From Lineus longissimus (lineage: Eukaryota > Nemertea > Pilidiophora > Heteronemertea > Lineidae), in assembly GCF_910592395.1 (NCBI RefSeq), contig NC_088318.1:8306349-8370348 (forward strand): a DNA stretch of 64,000 nt, written 5' to 3'. How positions within the stretch are numbered: position 1 is the first letter of the stretch; the number at the start of each line of letters is the position of its first letter. Under the pieces are notes generated by a model. It did not search any database. It had not been told where the DNA came from and saw only the letters and a program-made list of their open reading frames with translations. Positions 56,585 through 64,000 of this stretch are shown one piece after another. Position numbers and translations under genes: made by a program.

Positions 56585-56960
56585 TCTGATGATCCCCAAG
56601 CATCAGCTTAACCTTCCTTTAAACCTAAAGATCACCCAGCATCTACCAAGCATTAAAATCCACATACCCCGCAGAAGCATCAAATCTACCTTTAACATTA
56701 CCTAGTATCAGGCATTCCTACAAACTGTCTAAAGATCACCAAGCATTAGATCTTCCATCATTCAAACCCATCAGGCTTTACTCCAAACTTCATTCAGCTT
56801 GACGATCACCCAGCATCATGCATTCTACTTAACTGTCTGAAGATCACCAAGCTTCAGATCTACATTCAATTAGATCTGAGGGTATTCTCACACAGATACG
56901 TGAAAATTGCTGGCCTATGCCCGATGTCCATCAGCATCAGGCCTCTAAGCTTATCCACTG
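56585..56960 (+). repeat. Degenerate GATCACCAAGCATC repeat
   Basis: GATCCCCAAGCATCAG (56590), GATCACCCAGCATC (56629), GATCACCAAGCATTAG (56729), GATCACCCAGCATCATG (56804), GATCACCAAGCTTCAG (56841) and a last relic at 56928 are separated by AT-rich filler of irregular length. An old, eroding tandem repeat. Confidence 0.6.
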
Positions 56961-58189
56961 AGAGATACCTGTAAAATACACGTTTATACCAATCGACTCT
57001 ACTACCAGAACGCCACTCTTTTTCTATACCTCAAAGCAAAATAGACCGCGTCCAGCGCCTCTATACATAAATGTTGCCCCACAGCTGGCCCAAGCTGAAG
57101 TATGCCTATACGCTATTGTTAACTGGTAGTAAGTTACACCAAGGAGCGCTCAGCCGGGACCGCTCACGAGTCTTCCAAAAACAACTGAGGATTAGGGGTA
57201 CATCACGTGATTACCTGACTTCATATCACTTTATTAATTTATGTGTACTAAATACATTTTGGCGTATGGTCATCAACTGATGGAACAAACCAGCAATATT
57301 CAGTGACAGTTTATGAAGTTGTTACCGGCAAGACAGCGGCGAACAAAATTTCAAATTCACATCTGCTTCCCTGCTATTGGGACTTCCCTTGTGGGACTTC
57401 AAATCCCTCGGGGTAAGTATGGGCCGAAGTCGGTCTACAAGACGTTCTAACTAAATAGCGCGACCTTAGGGGATTCTTGTTTCGTAGGAATGTGTATCTG
57501 TTACGATGCCCGGTTCAAGATGGGCAGCAATCTGCCTGTAGTAGACGGCGAACCAAGCGGGGGTTGTGCCCATACAAATAGTCAGCAATCCTCATATGTG
57601 GCTGTATAGTGAAAACATAATTTGCATTGAGCAGCCGTGGGAACCAGTGGGTCAAAAGAGTTATGGTGTGTATGTGTACGTAAATGATATTGCACACACG
57701 ACATGACTAGGACTATGACTTCGTCGAGAAAGTTCGACCATGTCTCATTGGAACAACCATTGTTTCAATGACGTTAGAATCATGTCGTAATTGTAAACTA
57801 TAGACAATTCTTTCAATACAAGAGACGTCTGAATCCAAGAACTTAAACTATTCATGACAAGTTCTTGTAATATAATTGTAATATAACTTCTTACGAAGAT
57901 GATGTAATCAATTTTGATCATGACAGAATTTAAGAATTCAACAGGACAACCAGAAATCGTCGAAGACCAGAGACAGCTTCACTCAAACAACAACCAGAAG
58001 CAGAAACTGAACCGGACAAAGTCCAGACGAACATAGTCCTAAGAACGAAGTTTGAACAGAGATTCGCTCTAACCAGAATAAGAGTATGAACAATATCTTT
58101 AAAACTTCATCTGGTAACTTAGTAGTTTCGTCAGTTGCTATTGTCGCTATCATTAACATACAGTTCCACGATTACATTTCTGTACCTCA
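56961..58189. other. No gene seen
   Basis: No recognisable domain in any frame. The short frames 57071-57280 and 57515-57697 have no support. The region just left of 58190 should contain the 3' end of the Tc1 element, but I could not find its inverted terminus. Confidence 0.4.
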
Positions 58190-59488
58190 CACCTGTAATT
58201 ACTCCCCCTTGGCCCACAGTGCGTTGACCGTACCCCACACCATGATGGTGCCTCCACCATAGCAGTCATGTTGAGCGATGCAGGCATCTACAAATCTCTC
58301 TCTCTGTTGTCTACAGCATCTAACACGTCCATCATTGTGATCCAGGCTGAATCTGCTCTAATCTGAGAACAGAACACGGCGCCATTGCTGTTCGGTCCAA
58401 CTCACATCATTACGAGCCTAATTACGACGAATTCTTCTGTGAGCCGGGGTTAATTGGATGCATTGCAGTGCCCTCCTGGCATGTCGGCTCTGTGAAGTCT
58501 GATTTGAAACAGTCACCCAAGTTGCAACTGGTTATTGAGTCTACTACTACTGAAGCGGTTGCGACGACAAAGTCACTAGACAGGTTCTGCTATCCCGTTT
58601 CCGAGATCGGCTCCGGGATGACGGAGGACCGCGTCATCAGAAAATGCCGTGACGTCATCATTTCGCGCATATTATGAAGCTAAGCAGGTCCCGTGTTCCG
58701 AGATAGTCTGTATCTCGTAAGTGTCAAACGGTGCAGGTTTTTCATCGATTTCTGCATTTCAAGAGTTATAACACCGGATTTGAAGTGTTCCGTAGTCAGA
58801 TAAACATGTGATGACACTGAGGAATCAGGAGTTTTGGCATTTTCCCCATGATATTTCGAATAATCAGGCCAAAATCAGAAGTGCCATCATCATCCAGGCA
58901 TGACCATATCATGATTCAGTCAAGTGCTATGCTACATGCAATATATAAGTACATGGTACCTAATTTCGTGGTATCCCTAGTTCACCTCTCGCCGAGTTTT
59001 AGACTCGAAGCTTGCTTGTATCTTGGACAATTGTTACGTCATGTCAGTTGTAGCAAGTGATGGGTTGGGCTAGGCACTAGACTAGGGCCATGAAGGGTCT
59101 GCAGTCTCTCTATTGATGGTCTGTTGTTAAAGGGGGCCTGGATTGATGAGGATAGGGCCTATACAAATCGGCATGCAAAATATGTGCAGAGTTTTGCTTT
59201 CCTAAGATTCACTTTTTTCAGGAGTTTTCATCTGGTGTATTATACCAGGATATCATCATGACAGCAAAAGAGAATCCTCCCAAGCTGCGCTTTATTAGAT
59301 ATACTCCTGCCATTGACATTGTCTTCTTAAAAGAGGTGGTGGCGACTTAGGCTGATGTTACATAGGAATGAGCTACTCACGCCACATTTTTCATCGACTC
59401 ACGGCTCATTTTCACGTGTCACTCCTCATTTGTCACAGTAACAGATCATTTTTCGCTCGTTCATTTGTCAATTTTCTCGACGACTCAA

Positions 59489-59577
59489 ATGGACTCAGAA
59501 GAAGAAGAGATGGCAGCCATGCTACTCCTGATGGAGAATAGAAAACGAAAGCGGAGGCGACGGACGAGAAGAATGTG
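59489..59577 (+). pseudogene. Harbinger nuclease first-exon remnant
   Basis: An ATG at 59489 starts an acidic stretch and then an arginine-rich one (MDSEEEEMAAMLLLM, RKRKRRRRTRRMW), the usual beginning of PIF/Harbinger nucleases. It compares with RRKRRRNKPKRIW in the MITE at 26250-26584. A possible donor (TG|GTACAT) follows at 59577. No catalytic exon remains in this element, so it is an internally deleted derivative. Confidence 0.65.
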
Positions 59578-59644
59578 GTACATAAAAGTGCTGCATTTTT
59601 GCATTATTTGTTTCTCATTTCCAATCGAAATTAGCTATTGTATT

Positions 59645-60895
59645 GATTCTAGGGCATTTGCACCCCGGACATCTGCCCCCCGGATCTTTCCCCCCGGATT
59701 TTTGCCTCCCGGACATTAGCCCCCCTAGGACTTCTGCCCCCCTAGGACATCTGCCTCCGGACATTTGCCCCCCGGACATTAGCCCCCCTAGGACTTCTAC
59801 CCCCCTAGGACATCTACCCCCCGGACATTTGCCCCCCGGACATTAACCCCCCTAGGACTTCTGCCCCCCTAGGAGGTCTGCCCCCGGACATTTACCACCG
59901 GGGACAGTCAAAGAGAACTTAAGAGTAGCAGGATGATCAGCTTTGGCCTGTATTAATAGATTTAAGAGCATACTTATGTGCATTACTCCAGGGCAATCCA
60001 TAGGTCAAATGTAAGAATGGTAAGGATTGCTGTATTTCTTTTAAATGAAAATTACTGAAGGTAGCAGAATTACTGAAGGTAGCAGACAGGCCACAATTCA
60101 GTAATTTTCAGCACAAAATAATTTAAATAATGATTACCTTCTTTGACCTGTACTATAACTTCATTTCTTGATTGGTTGTGATGGTGGAAGGAGACGGAGG
60201 TGTCATGTGAAGTTTTCTATTTTAATCAAACAACAAACACGTTTCAAAAAATCAGATATACATGTACATGTACTAAAAATAGATTTACAGAAACATTGTA
60301 TGACAGAGGCATTTCTCAGAAAAGGAGTATCATTAGGCCACTTTAAAAAAAAGCTGGTTAGCGTCCTTGCTACTGGGAGGAGGCGGGTAGGGGGAGGTGT
60401 TTTTGGTTTTTTTAATTCATTTTAAGGCTGAAAATATAGCTGCTCAGCAAATAAAAAAAAATCTGAATCATGATAAAATCCGGTTAGGTGTACATTCTAG
60501 TGTAAAATGCACATTTTTTTTGGCTCTCGAGCACTTTGTCGGGAAGGAAGGGGGACGCCAACTAACTTTTTTTTTATTCGGGCTTAGCTACGCAAGCCTA
60601 TCCCCTTCACAAGTATCGGAATAGCATTCCGCGACGTTACTGTATATAGAATTATCGTTACTATAAATAGAAAAGATGTATTCAGAAATCCTATGGGGGC
60701 TAATGTCCGGGGGGCAAATGTCCGGGGGGCAGATGTCCTAGGGAGGCAGAAGTCCTAGGGGGGCTAATGTCCGGGGGGCAAAAATCCGGGGGCAGATGTC
60801 CTAGGGGAGCAGAAGTCCGGGGGCAGAAGTCCGGGGCCAGACGTCCGGGGGCAGAAGTCCGGGGGGCAAATGTCCAGGTGGAAGTGTCCTGATAC
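59645..60895. mobile_element. Foldback element with GGACATCTGCCCCC arms (nested)
   Basis: Left arm 59655-59895: repeats of CCCCGGACATTTGCC, CCCCCTAGGACTTCTG and similar. Right arm 60695-60875: the complement, GGGGGGCAAATGTCC, CTAGGGGGGCTAATGTCC. The core 59896-60694 is AT-rich without a gene. The right end runs into GTCCTGATACCATTGTATTAAC, close to the end of the CGCCTT foldback element (GTAGATACCATTTTGATAAC). Frames such as 59643-59846 are repeat artefacts. Confidence 0.8.
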
Positions 60896-61217
60896 CATTG
60901 TATTAACGTGTAAACTAATAAAAATGCCGAAAAGTAGCTATACTCACAGTTTCGAAGGCGATATCACTACAAATGCACATGGACGTCCACTTTCTTTGCC
61001 AGCTCATTTCACAAAGAATGAACATGTCTATTCATCGCCTCATGCGTGAAATGACATGAAATGACGTGAAGCAACGAATGCGGGCAAAACTTACAAAATT
61101 CACTTCAATGAGAACAGGTCAATAGGTTTTCCAATGTCCATTCATCAGCTCACGAATGACAAGTGACAAATGAGTCGTGAGTCGATGAAACGTGAGGTCT
61201 ATGTAACTTCAGGCTAA

Positions 61218-62159
61218 CCCATTCTCTGATGCAACTAAAAGGGAGAAGGTTGTTGTAAACAAGAAGTAAACAAGGCAGTGAAGGGCATGTGACCAGAGGC
61301 CAAAGATATTTGACATAAGAGAAAGGCTAGGCATACTCTTGGATGCATATGTCAAGGAGGACATGGGTGCTCTCAAGAGGTAAAGTAGGCTTGACGGTAC
61401 TTAGCCTTGGTAGTTTCCTTCAAAATTATTTAAGTTATTGCAAATTATTATACCATTCCGGTATTCATTATTTTTCTCAGAAATCATGAAAAAAAAAATT
61501 AGGCCATATCATGTACATCATGTACATTATATACCCTATGAAAATGATGAATGAATGTTAAGGCCCCTTTTGATGAGACTGATGTCCCAAAGTTCCTATA
61601 AACCCATTCTGATGTGCATTAATAAAAATATTGGAAGGTAGTGCACCAAAGCAGTTGATATCTTTGCACCATTCCTTGAGCACTTGTATGTCGAAACGAA
61701 TAGACCAAAGAATTCACTTGTTGTGCCAAAGTTAGATTGTTGATTGTAGATTCATATGGTAGGGGTGACAGAGCTACAAATGATTTGGAGGCATGATGAA
61801 TGGCACTTGTTAACTTGTTGGTGGAATTTAATTTCCCTGCATTGATTATTTGGTCTAGCACTGAGGAAGAGTATAGTGAACGAGAAATCCTTCAGCAAGA
61901 GGTCCGGGAATTGAAAGGCTTCAAATATTTCTGCTAATGTTTGACCTGGATAAGTGGGAGTCACTCTTGAGTTTGGGAAATTTTCCATGCCAATTATAAT
62001 AAAACTCACTATGAGACAAGACAAATGTTGAAATGAAAGAAATTTGGCAGACGGGATGGTACGACCATTTATAAATTAGAAACAAGACCATTTCGGAATA
62101 TTGACTGAAATTAGTTTCATCGGGAGTGTTCTATGATTGTGCTCCCTCCTTGCTGTTGA
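61218..62159. other. Interior of the Harbinger-like element, no gene recognised
   Basis: Two overlapping reverse-strand frames (62024-61752 and 61861-61619) could be remains of a second Harbinger protein (the family often has a Myb/SANT-like partner). I see no diagnostic tryptophans or other motif, so I leave them unassigned. Confidence 0.35.
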
Positions 62160-63230
62160 TCAAATGGCCAAGTAATCCTCTAATGAAAGGGCTTCAAGAC
62201 CAAAGTATATTCCAGTTTGCGACCCTTTAATGCAGGTATCGCAGTTGGCCAGCAATGCCCCCACCACGTACTTTTTACCGACAGGTTGAAAATAAAGTTT
62301 CAGGTTTTTTTTCTCGTAGTCGAGGAAGGCAAATATACCAACTATCTTGCCGAATTACCATTCCAACGCTTTGTCTCACCGAACTCATCCATTTATTGAA
62401 TTCCTTCTGCTCGTCTGTCAGTATAGTTCCCTTGAATGGTCCAACCAAAATGTCTCTCAAGGGGTACGCAGGATCCCCATACAAGCACATTGGTGTTCTG
62501 TCCTCGTCGTTCATGCGGTAGTCCAATATTTCGAGTATCAGAACCAGATTGCTCATCCTGAGCATAGCCGAATCGTGCCGCCTCCCCTCTACTTGGCCGA
62601 AGAGATTTACGATCAATCCATTTCGGGCCACTACTGATTGAAATTTTATACAATGATATCTCTTATGGCCACTGAAACAGACTTTCTGATTGTATTTTGG
62701 TCTACAGATTTGCCTGGGCGTTCCATCTATGAACCCCCAACAGTTTGTAAGGAATGCACCCTTCTCATGCACTGCATTCGCAAATTCTTGGAGCTTGTCT
62801 CTTGGAGTTTGTCCCATCCATGACTGTTCCAGTTGCGAAAACTTGGTGTAAATCGTGAATAGATGTCCTCAAGAACAGTAGTAATTATTTCCGAAAGAAC
62901 ACTTTTAGGTCTTCCGAATTCCTTCTTCAGATCAACAAGTCTGTTTGGGTAGACAAGTCGCCGCAAAAGCATGCATAAACCATCATGCCCGCTTACAATA
63001 CAGCCATGAGGACATTTGTAGACAGGTGGAATTGCGAGTGAATCAGTGAGTTGACGAATTTCCCCTTTAGAGAACCTGAATTTGGCTTTGCACTGCTGAT
63101 CATTGTAGTTGTTGATATCAAATCGTTCCCAACGAGGATCAAAAGTTGAATCTCGTCCAGTATCATTAGTTTCATCCAATGCGTACAGCATCAGATCGTC
63201 GTCATCTGCAAGAGCTGCCAACTCAATCAA
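62160..63230 (-). pseudogene. HARBI1-like nuclease, frameshifted
   Basis: The DDE nuclease of the PIF/Harbinger superfamily. Frame 63230-62727 has an acidic start (LAALADDDDLMLYALDE), the FRFSKGEIRQL helix region and KCPHGCIVSGHDGLCMLLRRL-type text (in pieces). Near 62815 the frame shifts. Frame 62817-62275 holds the catalytic core: CWGFIDGTPRQICRP (first Asp), FSGHKRYHCIKFQSV, GRRHDSAMLR, LYGDPAYPL (second Asp) and VRQSV, where the catalytic Glu is expected. There a further shift and a stop near 62370 interrupt. The family's end (LDYEKK, FQPVGKKYVVGALLANC, YFGLEAL) is still readable down to a stop at 62160-62162. Total length of about 350 codons is normal. At least three breaks, so inactive. 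Confidence 0.87.
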
Positions 63231-63612
63231 ACTCGAATCTGCCGCAATTTTAACTTTGAAACAAGGCTGACATCTGTCGGTCGAATTCTAAATCGTGCAG
63301 CGGCGCCGCCGTAGCAGAACCTGAAACGCACGGTACCGGCTCTAGCTCCGGCTCCGGGATAGGCTATCCCGGTGCCGATCTCGGAACGGGGATAGCAGAA
63401 CCTGTCTTCTAAGTAGCGGTCATCCCTTGCAGTTGATGGGCGGCCAGTACGGGGTCTCTCTGAGTATCGCCCTGTCTCCAGGTGTCGTATGGTTAGCACG
63501 ACTGACGACATTGTGAGACACATCCATAATCTAAGTTTCTCCTCGCTTACTGAAACCAGCTTCCAGCATCCCTATGGCTCGTGCAACCTCTTCTTTTACT
63601 CAAGTGGCATCT

Positions 63613-64000
63613 GGAATCTAATCTTTTCTCTTGTTATCAATTAAAAGTGGTTCTTAACTGGTGCTGTAAACAAATACATGTTATATAAATTCAAAGTGGT
63701 CCTTAACTTTCTTTCATGAGTATCCAACTTCTCCCTTAGGAATCCGTTCCGCGTTATCATACCACTGATGTTTGGTTTGTGACACAAGCCCGTGGGCACC
63801 TCCACTCGAACGAAATCACGTATTTCATCATATGTCACATATATCCAATCATGATATCTCGATTTAGGGGAAAGTTCAACAGAAGGGTCATCAAAGAATT
63901 GCAAGGCATAGAGATTTGTCTGCTCAATCGAGGTCAACTACTCAAACGCTCAACATGGTCATATCCTTTTTCAAATGACCTTGCCCTAACTCTGCACATT
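63613..64000. other. Edge region with an unassigned open frame
   Basis: A reverse-strand frame 63937-63641 reads FFDDPSVELSPKSRYHDW and YVTYDEIRDFVRVE. It is flanked by possible splice borders (TTGAGCAG|AC and GTGGAG|GTGC), so a host exon is possible. There is no known domain. The 5' inverted end of the Tc1 element should also lie here, but I could not identify it. Confidence 0.3.

Larger units (their letters stand above)
59347..61217 (+). mobile_element. Second, non-autonomous Harbinger-like element (nested)
   Basis: The ends are inverted: TTAGGCTGATGTTACATAG at 59347 and the complement of TTAGCCTGAAGTTACATAG ending at 61217. Further inside both share TTCATCGACTCACG[G/A]CTCATTT and a TGTCAC phrase, giving degenerate inverted repeats of about 80-100 bp. 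It keeps one short coding exon typical of a Harbinger nuclease start and otherwise non-coding DNA including a foldback element. Whether TTA/TAA is target duplication or element end is unclear. Confidence 0.75.
58579..63409 (-). mobile_element. Harbinger-like DNA transposon inserted in Tc1
   Basis: The ends are inverted repeats of about 44 bp: GACAGGTTCTGCTATCCC, then CCGAGATCGG and CCGGGAT, at 58579 and in reverse complement ending at 63406. They are bounded by TA at 58577-58578 and 63410-63411. The uninterrupted Tc1 codons predict exactly that TA (or TAA with one change) as target. A HARBI1-like nuclease relic lies near the right end on the reverse strand. A CCGGGATAGGCTATCCCGG palindrome sits just inside the right end (63355). 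A two-base TA duplication would be unusual for classic Harbinger (TWA). Confidence 0.82.
58190..63612 (-). pseudogene. Tc1-type transposase gene split by a 4.8 kb element
   Basis: The N-terminal part lies at 63612-63410 on the reverse strand: helix-turn-helix text AIGMLEAGFS, DVSHNVVSR, RHLETGRYSERPRTGRP and ARDDRYL. The text then continues at 58578 and below: VTLSSQPL, VTVSNQTSQSR, LTPAHRRIRR, WTEQQWRRVLFSDQSRFSL (first catalytic Asp) and GGGTIMVWG near 58210. The two parts join within the family's conserved DRYLVTLS region, so the element between is an insertion. Several stops and shifts occur in both parts, and the C-terminal third with the second Asp and the Glu is missing or unrecognisable. 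It was a DD34E-type Tc1 transposase; now dead. Confidence 0.85.

Noticed and set aside
59643-59846. Proline-rich frame with PPGH repeats
   Set aside because: Product of the CCCCGGACAT minisatellite arm of a foldback element.

Overview
The window looks like a repeat-rich stretch of an invertebrate animal genome, most probably marine (lophotrochozoan or ambulacrarian; the species cannot be named from this sequence). Reasons: no bacterial gene density, clear GT-AG introns and AATAAA signals, and a mix of BEL/Pao, L2/CR1-like LINE, pogo/Tigger, Tc1 and PIF/Harbinger elements. There are also abundant short-ended GCTCACC...GGTGAGC repeats resembling a family I know from bivalve sequence. I see no tRNA, rRNA, CRISPR array or operon.

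Only two places look like host genes. One is a possible pair of terminal exons at 1601-2920. The other is a 1.6 kb terminal coding exon at 36000-37621 of a protein I do not recognise. Nearly everything else is mobile or tandemly repeated DNA, much of it nested.

Layout. 0-6 kb: minisatellites and a pogo-family element (3600-5343) inserted in a tandem array. 6.9-9.1 kb: a long inverted-repeat element split by a 5'-truncated LINE. 9.44-16.83 kb: a complete but frame-broken BEL/Pao retrotransposon with 175 bp LTRs and a 5 bp target duplication. 16.9-18.5 kb: a foldback element with CGCCTT/AAGGCG arms. 19.8-24.1 kb: an intron-containing Tigger-like transposase relic split by a LINE that has lost its reverse-transcriptase core. 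25.4-35.9 kb: many copies of the GCTCACC...GGTGAGC family, built from modules of about 303 bp, one copy carrying a Harbinger MITE with TTA target duplication. 36-38.2 kb: the host exon. 38.3-39.6 kb: fragments.

39.6-51.95 kb is the most striking structure. Exactly seven copies of a 1303 bp unit (41413-50534) lie between inverted arms of about 375 bp, which are themselves flanked by two copies of a foldback element made of CGTAATTAC-rich satellite. 52.4-55.3 kb: another foldback element with AAACCTAGG-type arms, holding a full GCTCACC element. 58.2-63.6 kb: a Tc1 transposase gene split by a 4.8 kb Harbinger-like element. That element contains a second Harbinger relic (59347-61217), which in turn contains a foldback element (59645-60895).

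The genes do not form a pathway. The window is best read as layers of insertion. A recurring theme is a short degenerate tandem repeat present twice in opposite orientation around a small core; at least five unrelated repeat texts follow this plan.
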